Below are positions 46,408 to 60,268 of a stretch of 64,000 bases of DNA, piece by piece; within the stretch, counting starts at the first letter, position 1; the number at the start of each line of letters is the position of its first letter. Made by a program: the position numbers and the translations under genes. The stretch is from Rhodamnia argentea (lineage: Eukaryota > Streptophyta > Magnoliopsida > Myrtales > Myrtaceae). The DNA lies in the NCBI RefSeq assembly GCF_020921035.1, contig NC_063150.1, positions 34,147,826-34,211,825 of the forward strand, written 5' to 3'. The notes under the pieces are model-generated. The model saw only the letters and a list, made by a program, of their open reading frames with translations, searched no databases and was not told the origin of the DNA.

Positions 46408-49400
46408 TCATGCTATGAACAGACCTTGATTTATTACAGGTAACTCCGATTGGTCGGAGAGTTGCTCGAAGTCGAACTTCAGGGCAGTGTACAAGTGCAT
46501 CGGGACTTCAGCCACCATGCTTGGGTCCCCAAAATCCGGAAACTCTATGTTTTGGAGTCCAAGGCATGTGGAGTAATCCTGAAGCCATCCGACCTGTAGA
46601 ACCTCATCTGGAGATGTAAATGCCGACTCAGGGGTGGTCGAAGAAAAATTCCTCTGGGAAGATTCCAAATTGGTAACGCAGCTCGGGTTGAAGGCCTGAC
46701 TTTCCATGCTTGGTTTGTTGGTGGAAGGGGGCTGAATAGCTTGTTGATTTCCCGTGTGGATTTTGGTGGGAACAGGAAAAGAGTCGATTCTCGTTTTCAC
46801 TGGACTTGCCTGAGTAAAGCTGCTGATTGCATAATCAACATTCAAAGGCTTGGTTTCAATCAGGTTGGGCAGTTGTGCTTTCGAACTAATGGACGTGACG
46901 GGTAGTAGTTGATCTATTTGGACATGATTCTGCAGGCCACCCATAGGCACAGCCACGCGGCGAAAGCAATCTTCTGGTTGATTCCCAGCATTTTCTTGGT
47001 GAAATTGGATTTCTGGAACTTCTCTCCAAGAGTACGATCCCGGGGTAATCCCATCAATCGCTGGGAATTTCATTTCCTGCTCCAGTGGAGAGAGTGAGTG
47101 ACTAATTCCTGGACTAGATTTCTCGGTGATTGTAGTCCCTCTGGGGTTGATTTCATTGCTTTTGGAGTTCAAATTCTGGATGAGCAAGTTGTTGCCCGAA
47201 ATTCTCGAGTTGCAATTTGTAGCATCATTTTGCTCGAAATTGATGGAGTTCTGACGGCTCAATGCTCTGGCAGCATCTTGCGGGTTTAGATCCGAATGCT
47301 TCATCCCGCCATAAGAAATTTTCAGATCATTTTCCTTCTGCAACCTGCTCAAGTAAAGCCGGTACTTCTGCATAAAGCAAAATCGCACTGCCTTTACAAT
47401 CTAATGGAACAAGAAAAGAAATGTAAGCTGGGGTCTATAATTACCTGCTCAGTTTATTGTCGGTTTAAAAATCGGTTTTAGATAACAACTACTTGCTCAT
47501 AAACTAAAATCCTCGAAACAGCAAGGTAAATTGAGCTTAATGCAAACTAGCATCAGCATGGCCAAATTTTACTGTAAAGTCTATGACCCATCAGCGTGAT
47601 TTTAGGGAAGGTATGTACCTGCAGGTGGCTGGCGACATTTTCTCTTGTCAACCATGGAATATTCATCAAGTCCAGTATTTTCTTGGGACCGACTTCTGCA
47701 GAACAGACAAGACATGTTACATCCTTTCCTGAATAGAAAATTTGGCTTGTGTGCGTGATTATTTACTTGTCTGGAAAAAGACGAGCTTTTAAAATATATT
47801 AACAAAAAATTTAGTACTTACTATCATATCCAATCAGATTCACTGCTTTCACAAATTTCTGATGGAGATCAACAGACCAAACTACTCTAGCTTTCTTTGT
47901 GGAAGACGAAGAATCGGTGAAGTCTTTCTCATCGTGCTTATTTTCTAGGTCTTTCCTTTTCTTTGCCGGTGTCAACATATCTTCTCCACTAAAGAAATGC
48001 CCATCATCAAACTGATCAAACCCGCTTTGGGTTACCTGAAGACCTTCAAGACCTTCATGACTCTCAATGTCCCTTACCTCGTGGATCCTCTTTCGAAAGA
48101 CATGCTGCCATATGTTTCGGAGCTCTTTCATTCGGATGGGCTTGAGGAGATAATCACAAGCCCCATGTTGAACGCCCTTCTTAACTCTGCTCGTCTCTCC
48201 GTCCACAGACATCACTGTCCATTCAAGTAAAGACAGATACTTCAGGTAGGAAGTCCAAGGATCGATACTTCTCAACTATATTAATGGCGTTAAGAAGAAA
48301 AAGGGTTCATATGCAGCGACAAAGTACCGACTTATTACAGGAAGATCCATCTCGAGGCCGACAAGTTCCAGGAGTTTGAAGCCGTCCATGTCAGGCATGT
48401 TAACGTCGCTAATGACAATGTCATATCCACCCTTCCTTTCGCGAAGCAGTTTCAGGGCATCTCTTGCTAATCCACATGTGGTAACTGAAAGCACAACAGA
48501 GGAGCAGAACGTGAGAAAGTTACAAAATCTCAGTGTGCACGACATATTGTTCTTAAGCAACTGAGAATCAAAATGAGTTATTTGGTGGCAATCTAGGCAA
48601 GACCAAAAATGAGCTTTGGCCTTTATAAGTGGCAAAAAGTTCAGGTTTGTCCTTTAAATGAAAGAGCAACTACTGAGTAGTCAGAAACAAAGTCACAAAC
48701 ACCAAATCAGTCACGCACGAGGTCTTTCAGTTGACAGATAAGTTCGGAATCTGTCAGTGAATTAGAATCCATCAGCCAATTCGGGAGCCAGTTTAAAAGA
48801 TGAACAGAGAACTATCCTATATCCTTTACACAATCGTCCCCAAGAACTAATGAATGAAAGAGTGAAAGTTTCAGGTGTCCAAGATCGTGCAAGATGCGAT
48901 TAATTTCACTGTACCTGTAGATCAAACTCTAAGCCTTTAATGACTAACCAGCACATGAACAGCACTCTTCAGACATATAAGTGTAACCATTTACATATAA
49001 ACCATGGAACTTTTGTCAGAAAGACCAGGCTACTGGACAATAGGACTTGAAGGAAGCACTTCACCCTATTTTACCAAGGTTAAGAACTTCTGTCGAAACG
49101 GTTTTGTGTCTTCAACCATGGCTATTTTAGCTCCTAAATAACCACTGGGGAATAAGTAACGAGAGGCTTGCAGCTTACAACCTTTGAGCTCATCTCGAGC
49201 TGTTGAAATCATGAAATACATTTTGCACAAAAAAAAAAAAATCACGAAACACATACTTTTCCTAGCCAACAAGGACAATTTTCCTTCTCTATACTTGCAT
49301 CTATTAATTGCTAATTGAACAAGCGACCATTGGTTCACATATTATCTGCAAGTCATCCATTCAAACATCGGATACCAAGAACAATTACTCAAAAGAATCT

Positions 49401-49829
49401 CATTTTGACTGAATTCCAAAGCAAAGGAATGAAACCCGGCATAAATAATTGGACTAGCATCATCATCCTTAGGCAACGCGTTGTCCTTTTCTGAGCCTTG
49501 TGCATAATGGCACTGCAGCTTCTAAATCCGAAGGCTTTTAATGAGGGTTACTGGAATTCCCTCACAGAAACGCTTAATCGAACAACTAATGACATAAAAA
49601 GGAACACTTGATGGTTCTTGATAATTGCAAGAATCTAGCAAAGAACAGACGACCAAGAACCAAAGAATTGGGACTTCCTCTTCCAACCATTACCTTCATA
49701 AGAACATTTCTTGAGCATCTTTTCGAGGATCTTCAACCAAGTCGGGTCGTCGTCGACGACGAGAACGCGCAATCCGGCGGGGAAAGCGGTGCTCCGAGGA
49801 GAGGAGAAGCCTTTGCTGCTCTCCATCAT
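46408..49829 (-). CDS. Type-B response regulator (ARR11-like)
   Basis: Five exons, 49829-49694, 48484-48332, 48214-47822, 47695-47619 and 47367-46408, join with consistent phases to 572 residues. This is the output transcription factor of cytokinin-type His-to-Asp phosphorelays in the nucleus. The receiver domain (about 20-130) has the acidic DDD (26-28), phospho-acceptor Asp 72 in [10 protein letters not shown] and the Lys of LLKPIR (121). KKRK (181-184) is a likely nuclear signal. The GARP/Myb-like DNA-binding domain covers 205-262 ([41 protein letters not shown]). The C-terminal 310 residues are Ser/Asn/Gln-rich, as usual for activation domains. The receiver sequence is closest to ARR11 among those I know. 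The start uses the first of two ATGs (MMESSKGF). Intron 1 is long (1209 bp). Confidence 0.94.
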
Positions 49830-49894
49830 CAATCAAAAGGAAAGGCTGACAAAAGACCCCCCAAAAAAATTCTCTGCTTCCCAGAGACACAAAT

Positions 49895-49904
49895 CTATAT
49901 ATAT
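49895..49904 (-). promoter_or_regulatory. TATA box of the response regulator
   Basis: The minus strand reads CATATATATAGATT about 65-75 bp before the ATG at 49829. A (GA)n tract follows upstream at 49980-49999. Confidence 0.45.
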
Positions 49905-52900
49905 GTGAAGAACAAATGCGGACAAGAAACAAAGGGACCCTTTCTGTGAAAAAACCGAAACATGCCCAGAGGCAGATGCAGAGAGAGAGAGAGAGAGAAG
50001 TAGGGAAGATCTGTGGGTGGCCCGGTGAGTTCTGGAAAGAAAGAAAATGGGGGGTTTTTATGTTTGGTTATAAGGGGAAGAGGAAGAAGCTCAACGAATA
50101 TTGGCGCCGGCTAAGCTAACGGTCCCTGTGGCTCTCTGGTCAGCTTTTTCATCCCCCTTTCGGCTTCTCTCTCTCTCTCTAATCTCAATGTAATTCTTGA
50201 AAATGGAATGTCGCTGTGCGAGAGTGAAAAAAAAAAGAAAAAAGAAGGCAAGCTTTATGGAGGACAGGACAGAGACTCAGAGAGTGAGCCCTGTCGGAGT
50301 TTGGACCATATGGAGAGAAGAATCGGACCAAAACCCACTGCAAGAAACGACGTTGTCGCGTGGATGTCGGAGTGAAGAAAGCATCTTGTAGCTGTAACAA
50401 CTGTTCAAGTGAACAAGTCTCCCTTTCTCTTCTTCGCCAAAGAGCAAAAATTTATGCGTATACCATTCTCTTGAGACACAAAGTATGATAGGGTGGATCC
50501 GTATGCCTTCGACCGCCAAATTCGACGATGATTCATCAAATACTCCAAGCGTTCTGATCCCGACATCGCGTAGTTAAGAAGGCAATTACCTATATATAGG
50601 CAAAAATGATGGGAAAAAAGTTTGATTGGGCCCACATTGCTAGCGTGCTCGACTAGATAACCACAATGGTAGAAGAAAATTCCAAGATTAAGCAGACAAG
50701 CAGAAAACAAAATTACTATTTGTAAGGTAGTGGCTTTGAGATCATGGGAAAGCCGACCTAGTGGACTAAAATTCCTAGATTTGACATCTTATGAGTGTTC
50801 CAAGTAAGTTTTGATATTTGGTAGTTTGAGTTTATCCCAAAATTTTTCATTTCTTGTGCAACTTGGTCCAAGTCATTTTGCCTCTTCACTTCATGTTTTG
50901 CAGCAAACTTCTCTGGTATATATCTTCATGTGGCCTTATGCTAAAAGAACAGTCCAAGAAGCTTCTGATGATTCATTGTTAAAATGCTGATTCTGGGTTC
51001 TCTGTTCCTTCTCAAACTGCTACTCTTTATCCACAACTTCATAAGACAGTTCAAAGCTGATCTCGTCGCAAAAAATCTCGTTAAGGCAGAGTAAAATGTC
51101 AGACAGAATCTTCAAAGAACTGAGGAAGACTGTCTGACATGTTTAAAGCTTCCTGCTGTATCTGCCTCCTACATACTTGAAGGCATGGAAGAGCAGCGAA
51201 AATGAGAATGTTTGAGATCATTTTAATCCATCTGATTAAGCTGACCATTTAAGAATTCAACCTGTTCATCAATGACTGGCCCAAATGAACTTTCATGCTT
51301 AGGCATAATTTTCACGCTGAATGGCGAGGCAATATATCTCTGTATTATTAAGCCAAGCAGTCGAAAATTGGAAATGGAGCATCCAGTCACGCATCAGCGT
51401 TGCCTTTAGTTGATGAATCGACATGTGCATCATAGATTTTATGGTTCATACACAAAGATCGAGATTAAAAAATCGCTCTTCGCCTTTGTCAGATGATTAA
51501 GAAATGCACTCCTTTCTTCACCAATGAGAAAGGAAACATGTCACACGACAGAACTACCTGAACTTGAAGCCATGGAAGTTCAATTGGTGAAGAAGAACAA
51601 AAAAGCTCAAGGCCACTTCTGGGTGTTCTCCTTTTGACTTTTCATTACTCTGAACTAATGCAGATTTGACATGCGCTCAAGACTTTGCACTCACTCACAA
51701 AATATTGCCAAGTTTTCATCTGCTCATTCAATCAACATTAGAATAATGAAAAAAAAAAAAAAAGTGGGAAACATACAGAAACCTTTGATTGCCCAGATGC
51801 CCAATATTTCCCACTTCTTTAAAAGGCCTAGTGTACTTGAGTTGAGTGGGTTATAAAGTGTTTTAATTATGGCAGAATATTTTAGGTGGATTGGCAATCA
51901 AATTGACTCCAAAATGCCGCATAATCAAGACACAAAAAAAAAAAACCTATCTTTTACAGCAAGTGCTGGAACCTTGTGGTCTCAGAAAAGCTTCAAGCAC
52001 AATACCATCACCAAGGGGCACAAAACATCCTTGTCAATGTCAAATTAGAAACCTCAAAGTATATGCACTGTCTCCATCTCGGTGGAGCGTGATTCACACG
52101 CCGGATTTAGCCTGTGTCATGTCATGTAAAAACAGACTTGAAAAGGGGTCCTTTCCAATACTGATTGGTTGGGGATTGTTAGGGTCAAGTGCATAGAGCA
52201 AGTCATTAAGAAGCACAAGGTCTTAATGATTGGTGATACACGTAATGCAGCCTCTAAGCAGATGACCTGCAAACCTAATAACACAATCAATTCATTCCTG
52301 CAATTAAGAAGGACAGTTTAGTTCTCTACAATAAGGCATAGTTAAAAGGTTTGGTATAGGCCAAAAATCATGGGAATAATGAATGGATCTCTTTAAAAGG
52401 AGTTAACTTTGATTTAATATCAGGAGCTAGCAAGCTAGTCTTTTCCTTTTTTTTCCAGTTAACTCGGGCTACAGTCAAATTCAAAATGTAAACAGAGAAT
52501 AGATGAGACCAGAATTGCACTGTTTTGCTCCCACACTGGTGGTGAATGCTGATAAGGTTGCATCTTTCTGCAAAATCATCTTCATGAGCAAAAGAACAAA
52601 ACAAAACCCAAAGCCTTTCTTTGCACCAATAAGCACTAAAGATTTTCTGAAGCAGCAAAAAGTACAGATTTCCAAATGGACTGCCACATTATGCTGCAAA
52701 ACAGATAAGTGATTTGAGAGTAACCGACAACACTTAATGAGGCCTTTTTCTTAGTGGATTAACTCAACATTTTCTCCAATACATGGGATGAGGTAGAATG
52801 TGATTGGTTTCTCTCCATTCAATATTATTGCTCGATAAGCTCAATTAGGGTGGGCTTAAAGGCTTAAGCTTTTGAGAGTGGGGCTGAGAGAATGAGCTTT

Positions 52901-54392
52901 TGAGTAAAAATTTGAGTTGGCTTCAAAAGGAAAGTGCCCACTAAAGATAATCTTTTCAATAAAAATTTGAGTTGGCTTTAAAAGGAAAGTGCCCACCAAA
53001 GAAAAGCCTTTTATGTGGAATGGGGAATTTTTTTCTGAATTGCAGGTAGAATGATTGGTGACTAACATTTTGGGGATGGATGAACTCCATGCAACTTCTC
53101 CTTAGTGGAGTGTTGCTTTTAGCCTTTGTGTAATTTTATTCAAAAGCAAGAATATTCTCAGGTCTGGTAATGCTCCTCCCATGATGCTTCACCCTCTTGC
53201 TTCTTTACCTGTTTTATTCTTTCTCCTTTTTTTTTTTTTCCAGAAGAAAGCTTTCCAAGAATTTATGATTATTCCCAACTCTTTCTCCTAATTCCTCCCC
53301 ATGAAGATGCTGACTCATGCAAGGAAACTGTTCATCCTGAGAATATGCCAAAGCCTATATGTGGCGCCAAGTAAGTGGCTATTCACATTGAGCTTATGGT
53401 GTACATAAAATTTCATAGTTAGGCATAAATATGATCTGTTGTTTAAATAAATGAATTTTGCAAAGTACTCAATTTTTCATTTTTGCCTGGAAGGTTCTGA
53501 GAATTTACAGCTGCATAGATTAGTCTGGAGAATATGATTGCTTAAACTGGTCCACTTGTCATATTATAGTATTGGGGTTGAACCAAATCACTAAGAAACG
53601 GTCAAAGTCAAACTTGCTTTTCAATCCATACCTGTTTTCAAAAGAAGCCCTACCATTTCAACTAAGATGCCCCTTAACCATGATATTAGCAACTCTAAAC
53701 TAGTACTGTGGAGATCATGCATAAGGCAACAGAGGTCATTTCTGGAAAGATATATTCAAGTTCAATCCATGAGTAACTTCAGTCAACCAGGACTTACAAG
53801 GACTAAATTCTTGACTACCTTTGGCAACATGCACCAAACACCAATCCTTTTTTTTTTGGTAAGACACCAATCACCAATCACCAATCAAAAAACTATCAAA
53901 ATTGCTCTGTCTTGCTTGCTTTATCAGCTGTTCATTTCTAGTTCTGATTTGTTCTAGGATGTAGTATAAACATAAACTCAGAACACGGATGTCATTGGAG
54001 TGCCTGTGTAAATGGAGGGTTGAAGATTGTTAATTCCAGGAGTCCCACTGAAAACCCTCAGCCTGCATTGCAAGAGTTGGCTTTTTATATCATTGGCACT
54101 GCCAAACTTAGCTTTTTAATGTTGAAAAGTTTCGGACAATGCCTCCTTCAGAGTGCTCAAAGTGCTGATGCAGAGTAAGAGGAACCGCGAAAACAGTTCA
54201 AGCTTCTCTATGACATATGAATTGAGGGAGCCAGAGCCTTCTAGTCTCTCCTAGTATTGGATTACAGCACGAACATAAGTTAAAAACAAACGTTTGAAAT
54301 GGAAACTTTGTCTTGGCTCACTTGCAACACTATGTGCTAGAGCTCCTGGCATTCTTGTTTGTAGGGACGCCAAATGTCAAAACAAGCCCTTC
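49905..54392. other. Intergenic, no gene seen
   Basis: 4.5 kb with GA/CT microsatellites (49980-49999, 50167-50182), a 55-bp tandem duplication near 52905 and poly-A/T runs. All open frames are short (at most about 100 codons) and without recognisable content. No RNA gene was recognised. Confidence 0.5.
52905..53014. repeat. 55-bp direct duplication
   Basis: TAAAAATTTGAGTTGGCTT, then AAAAGGAAAGTGCCCAC, AAAGA occurs twice, starting at 52905 and 52960, with few differences. Confidence 0.8.
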
Positions 54393-55926
54393 TCAGGGTA
54401 AGATCATGTAGTCTAGAAGGATATGTGGTGCCGGAATTGTTACACACAGACTCTCAATATAAAGGTAAAAACTGCTTAGGTTCTCCGTGGCAAGAGTAAA
54501 CACGTCCACCACGTCACTTTTACTCATAAGAACCCACAAATCGGTAGAGGCAACTCCACTCAAGCTGCCTCGGCAGAAAGGGCAAGAACCAGACCGCGCA
54601 TTCCTGAGAATTTAAACACGGATCAGACATGAAATCCTCTTTCTTTCTTTTTTTCAGGAACCACAACACACATTGCTAATCTGTTAGAAATCAAACAAAA
54701 GCAAAAACCGACAAGTACCAGTTATTGTAGCAGCTAATGCACATGGAATGCCCGCAATCGGGCAATACCGCATCAGCACAACTTTCCATGCATATCCCGC
54801 ATTCATCATCTCTCTCCAGTTCTCTATTGCAGAACTTCCTCTTGCCTTCTATCCTCTCCGGGATTGCCCTATTGATACTTCCAATTCTGGCAAACTCGCC
54901 TTCGAGTAGTTTCAATGAAGGGTATATAACAGCTGCAACGAAAGTTTCATTACTTTGTTCAGTTAATTGATCTTCAAGTCACAAATCTGATTATATTTTT
55001 ATCGGGGAAAATGGATTTCTTTAGAAAGACCATAGAATTCCCTGAGAGAGGCCTTCTTTTCTTTTGATGACATCCGGGGCATGCTATCGAGACATACCTG
55101 GAGATTTGCAGGGAGGACAGAGAACCATAAGTTGGCGAACACCACTGAATACAAGGTCAAAAACTTTCCAGGAGAAGTCTGAATTTTACCTTGTTCACAA
55201 GTACGCTAAGGATGCCTAAGTAAGTTGGGACGGTATCGGTGCAGCTATAGTCCATCCACTCCATCAGGAAGAGGAAGAACTGTGCAAACGGACTGTAGGA
55301 CAACCTCATTTGGATACGATCGCCACAATCGTTTCCCGGCAGGGCCGCCGCGCTGCAGAAATCATTGGTTTCTTCTCAGGATGATCATGAGAGAGAAGCA
55401 GTGAGGGGGACAAAAGGGCAAATTTGATTTACCAGATAATAGACCACACGAATAGAGAGTGTCCAGGAAATGAATTCGGAAACAAGATTTTGGGATTGAC
55501 ACGGGAAAACAATTGGATACAGCAGGTGATTTTCTCAATTCATGACACCATCAAGGAACTTGTCCCGTCCACTGATGATGCCACTTTGACAATTTATGCA
55601 GTGAAAAGTGCAGGCTCATCAACCTTACAATTCCTTGAGTCCCTACCTTCCTATCTACGACAACTGACATGAACAAACACATAAATAAGAGGCGAGAACA
55701 GAAAAAACGAGAAGACTGAAAAAACACACTTAACATTTCTGTATCTTCATCAAATAGGTTGCTAATGCGTCATGCCCAACAGCATGCATATAAACCATCG
55801 GACCATCTGATCGCTGTCCTAAAAAGTTCGGGTTAGAACTTACATGCTATTTGCATGCTGTATGTCGGCTTCAAGAGCTTTGACAGACTCACTGAAGGAC
55901 GACTTCCATGGCCTCTTCTGCCACAT
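54393..55926 (-). CDS. RING-type E3 ubiquitin ligase, AIRP2-like (copy 1)
   Basis: Five exons, 55926-55844, 55352-55190, 55097-55031, 54932-54719 and 54603-54393, fit in phase to 245 residues. Most exons are too short to stand out as open frames. I joined them by comparison with the paralogue at 60269. Contents in order: SVKALEADIQHANSM; RIQMRLSYSPFAQFFLFLME; SSKEKKASLREFY; VIYPSLKLLEGEF and the start of the RING; then SGSCPFCRGSL and LWVLMSKSDVVD. The C3HC4 RING is CGIC ... CGHSMCISC ... CPFC, complete. The family includes Arabidopsis AIRP2, a cytosolic E3 that promotes ABA responses. The N-terminus (MWQKRPWKSS) lacks the MYYQL start of the paralogue. The exon joining is inference but consistent at every splice site. 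Confidence 0.85.
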
Positions 55927-57779
55927 TTTTCGCCTCCCTCCTCTTATGAATTGTGGGCGCAGTGAAAAAAAAGAAAGGCTAAAGGGGGGAGACTGATTGA
56001 ACTTTGAAGCCAGTAAAGATTTGATTTTTCCTGGATAGCCTTGGTCTCTGTCATGCTTTGGAATCATGCAGGACAATTATATCAGATGGGCAGCTAGCTA
56101 AAGAATTGAGGACAGATTGCTTTGTTTTCAAACAAGAAACATTTTGCAGAGTCACACTGCAAGACAAGAAAGGGATTACCCTTCTCTCTCATGCATGCAT
56201 GCATGCATGTATACCTTTCTCATTATACCTTCCCTCCATTAACTTCTTAACAGCATTCATAAGCCACTTAGCTTCCAAGAACATGCAGAAAAGAGCCCAT
56301 CTGATTAGATGGTGTTGGTGTCGAGCTCCAATATTTGCTGAATCATTAGGCCAGCTGGACCTGTTGCCCCACGATCACTCTCTATCCAGAAACTCACAGA
56401 ACAAGAGATTCTTGACCCAGGTCAGCAATGGTGGCTGGCATATCAGATCAGGTCAACAGTCAGACCTTAGCCTTCGGCTGAACAGGTCTACAGTCAAAAG
56501 TAGTTGGCTTCCTCTCCAGCTGAAAGCCTGAATGTGATACGAAATTAACATCAAAGTACGTTTGATTCTGAGGTAGTTAATAGGAAGTCAAGAGAAATTG
56601 GGGAAAAGGAGAAAAAGAATGGAAAATTTCAAGAAAGGAAAGAACATGCGTCAGCGACAACATTGACAAAGTCAACTTTCCGACATGGGTTAATTAAACT
56701 GCATATTATTGATCGAGAAAACGCCTCGTTAAACGAGTACTCCTGAATCGCTTGTTAAAAAATTCTTGGTAACGAAATATTTATAATGTTCAAAATATTG
56801 ACCGTGCATGTCGTTGACCCCATATTAGTTTTGATGATTTCAAAATCATGTTTAATTATGTTTAATTGTCTTATTGCTGTTTGTGTTTAGAGTAATGATT
56901 CTCGCGAGATTCCTAAAGAACAGACACGAAGGTTCCGGCGAAAGGTGTCTTGCATGAAAACCTACATCCCTTTAGGCCATTCTTTTGGGACCGGACGTCC
57001 TCAGGCTAGCGCCTGGATGGTGTAATGGTCGGAAAAATTAACCGTTTTAAGCGCGATTAACGTCTAATTAAGCTTGTATCTCTACAACTAGGACTCCTTA
57101 GCATCTTAGGTTTGGCCGATCACGACAGAAAGTCGTACCGTCAACCTCTTCCACTTCCGTATACTCCTTGCAAAGAGAAAATCGTAGAGCGAACGCATTT
57201 TGTTTAACGAGAGATTCCAAGCGTAAGAGAGCGATTAAACATTGGGGCCACGTTTGCTTCACGGACAACCAACTCGTGTATTAGCTTTCGACCGGTGGAT
57301 TTGGCGCAACTCCCCAGCGGATTGGGGACTGGAGAAGACACCGATTTAGAGCCGAAGCACAGTGAATCCGCTGAGTTTTTGTATATCCCTGAACTCTTTC
57401 ATTAAACGCACGCCACGTGTTCGATAGATTGCCAATTTTTTCTTTTTTGTGTGTGTGTGTGTGTGTTTTTTTTTTTTGTGGTCCAATGTGTGTGTGTTTA
57501 GTTGTTAAATAGTTAGCTTTATTTAGACTTGTCAAACGGGTGGATTGGATAGAGTCGGGCCATAAATGGTCCGGCTCAAATTGATTCATATAACTCATTT
57601 ATGTCTCATTTATTGGAATGTAAACTTGATTCGATCGATATTGCTAAAACATTTCCATATTTAACATAATTTAATAAAACTCGTTTCTTATAAAAAAAAA
57701 ATTATATTGCTAAAATAGGACAATTTTTATAATTTAAAAAAAATTAAATAAACTAAAAAAAATTAATTCTTTTTTATTT

Positions 57780-58260
57780 TTTATGTTGATTTTTTTTTTC
57801 CTTTTTTTTTCCATCGAAGTCCGGCGAGGGCTGCCTAACCCTCGCCAATCACAAGCGATCAATTTTGATGGGAAATCGCCGAAGTGGACGGTAGCCATGC
57901 CACATAGCGGTTATTGCTGAAGTGAATAATTTTTTGAATTCTTTTATTTTCTTATTTTTGTTCACGGTGGGAGGCCATTATGCGAGGGCTACTGCTAGCG
58001 AGGGTCGCGGCACTTACCTGCCATAATGAAAAAAAAATTGAAAAAAGAAAAAGATTCAAGAAAAATATACAAATTTTAAAATAAAAATAAAAAATTGAAA
58101 AAAAAAAAATCTACGTCGGCACATGCCGTGCCATATCGGATGGCCATCATCGATGTCAAGCGATTCTTAGCTAAAATTGACTGGAAAGACTAAATTGATA
58201 TATTGACAGATGTTTTGAATTAAACTGGTCAAATTAAAAGAGCTAGAAGCAAAAAAGAAA
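57780..58260. repeat. Fragment of the inverted-repeat family
   Basis: AT-rich arms around GC patches (GTCCGGCGAGGGCTGCC, GGCCATTATGCGAGGGC) and a right arm with ATTGACTGGAAAGACTAAATTG, as in the elements at 4520 and 12511. The ends are not clear. Confidence 0.4.
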
Positions 58261-60238
58261 TGGTAAAAAAAAATTGGAATAAAAGAGTCGAGCCAGCAAA
58301 TAATGGCTAAGAGCGGCTCGATGACGCGGGGCAAGGCAAAATCGCCAAAGCGCCCCCAGGGCCCCACCCATCTTCAGGTTGAGCCCGCACCCTCCATAGT
58401 GCCGATGATGCGGATGTGGGCCATCATGATCATGATGGAGGGTACACACTAGGACCCACTATGCACCAAATGGGCCCCCCCGCCCCTCCATCCCACTCAA
58501 TCCTTGAAACACAAAAAAAAAAAAAAAAAAAATTATATATATATATATATATTCATTTTTCGAGCTTTTCCTTTTTTGTTTTGTTTTTCCAGAAAATATA
58601 TCGGTCCAATTCGACTGCCAGAAACGTAATTACTTCGTGGGAAAAATTAAGGTTTTTTACGACGCTTGACGCATAAGCGATCATCGCCCTAAATGAACGG
58701 CGCGGATGTCGCGTCCCCGAAAAAGCAATCTGGTTAAATTTTTCTGCCGTGGACGGGATGAGATTTGATTCATCGAGATTTTTATCGGCCCATTGTTGTT
58801 TGCGTAAAAGTGGAAAAGGGATTAGGAATGGAGGGGGGGAGGGGGGGACAATAATGCACGCGGGGCCCTGGCCGAGTTGGGTAAACAACCGGGAACATAA
58901 TTATTATATGACTAGAATCAATTTTGATTAAGAGAGTTGTTGGTGGGAGGGGCAAAAATGGAAATGGCAAGTCTAAGCTCTGTTTTTTTTTTTAATAGTT
59001 GGGAAATGGGTGCTTGCGTTCTTATAAGTTAGCTCTTGATAAATGCTTCGAGATCATATGCATATTTCTAACCAAGAGAATGAATGGCATTACCCCGTTG
59101 AGAAAATAGCGTTTGGTTCATGCCGTATCGAGAGCTCCGTAAGTAAATAGGCAATCCGAGCGGTAAATTTAACGTTGCAAAAGTCGTGCATTTAAGGGTA
59201 AGCAAGACGGATCGACTCACCGAACCGGGGGAACGGCTCGGATCGGACCGAACCGGCCGGTTGGGCTCGGTTCTCGAGGGGGTGCCAGTCCGGTTCCATT
59301 CCATAAAAGGGGCAATATGTGATTTTCGGTCTTGTTGGTTCTCGGTTCCTGGGGGAACCGAACTAGTTGGACTAGACCGATTATTTATTTATTTCTTAAA
59401 TGTAAATCTAATAATTTGCCGATTAATATTATTTTTTTCTTAAATATTAATTAATATATTAAAAATGAAGTTCATATTGCTTACCTCTATTAATAATTCA
59501 CCGGTTTCATTAGGCGATCTGAGAAGGGGAATCGGACTGATTCTCCGACTCAAAAATTAGGAGCCGGTCCTTTCCGATCCGGTTTCTAGTTCCTAGGTGG
59601 GGTCGGACTAGATTGAGAGCCAATTATCCCTAGCTTGCTTAGCGAACGAATAAAATAGTGGAGGGATCAAAATTGATTATTGGGTGAGATGAGCATTGTG
59701 GGAGTAGAATAATAGGAGGGAAGGATTTGGTGCAGTTTGACCAATTTTAAAGAGGAATCCAAAAGCAAAACGCAGAGGCATTTCTTTATCCTAAGCAAAA
59801 GAGAAAAAAGAATGGCGATATGATAAATGAATTGACGAAGGGGCAACCCAGCAAGCGCAAGGCACAATCTCGTTCATCAACGTCGTCGTCGTCATCATCA
59901 TCACCGCCGTCGCCATTGAAATAAACGCGAAAATCCTCGGGAAGGAAAGGGGCTTCGGGCGTTCGCTTTCTGACCATACGTGAGGAAAAGGAAGAAGCCA
60001 GCAGGCACCAAAGACAGTCGCTATCAAAGCCGCCCCATTTCAGCAAAAGGTTGGATAGAAAGCTGGAGAGAGAGAGAGAGAGAGAGAGAGAATAAAATCC
60101 CCTCTTCTTGCTTGTCTTTGTTCGAGATTAGGTGCGCAATATCCCCAGATCATCTTCTTCTTGCTCTCGTCAATCTTCTTCTGTCCTGTTCTGTGAAGGG
60201 TTTTCTTCTCCTGCTCTGTTTCCCCTGTTTCTTGAAGG

Positions 60239-60256
60239 AGAGAGAGAGAGAGAGAG
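60239..60256 (+). repeat. (GA)n tract in the 5' UTR
   Basis: Nine GA units ending 12 bp before the ATG of the RING gene, followed by a G-rich run. A second (GA)n is at 60067-60091. Confidence 0.9.
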
Positions 60257-60268
60257 GGGGAGGGGGGG

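Larger units (their letters stand above)
55927..60268. other. Intergenic between divergent RING genes
   Basis: Holds a fragment of the inverted-repeat family (about 57780-58260), (ATGC)n near 56191-56208, (GT)n at 57447-57465, (AT)n at 58534-58551, and (GA)n tracts at 60067-60091 and 60239-60256 that lie in the 5' region of the second RING gene. An open frame at 56058-56531 (+) has no recognisable features. No other gene was seen. Confidence 0.5.

Noticed and set aside
56058..56531. 157-codon open frame on the plus strand
   Set aside because: Low-information translation containing an (ATGC)n repeat. It lies upstream of the minus-strand RING gene and has no recognisable domain.
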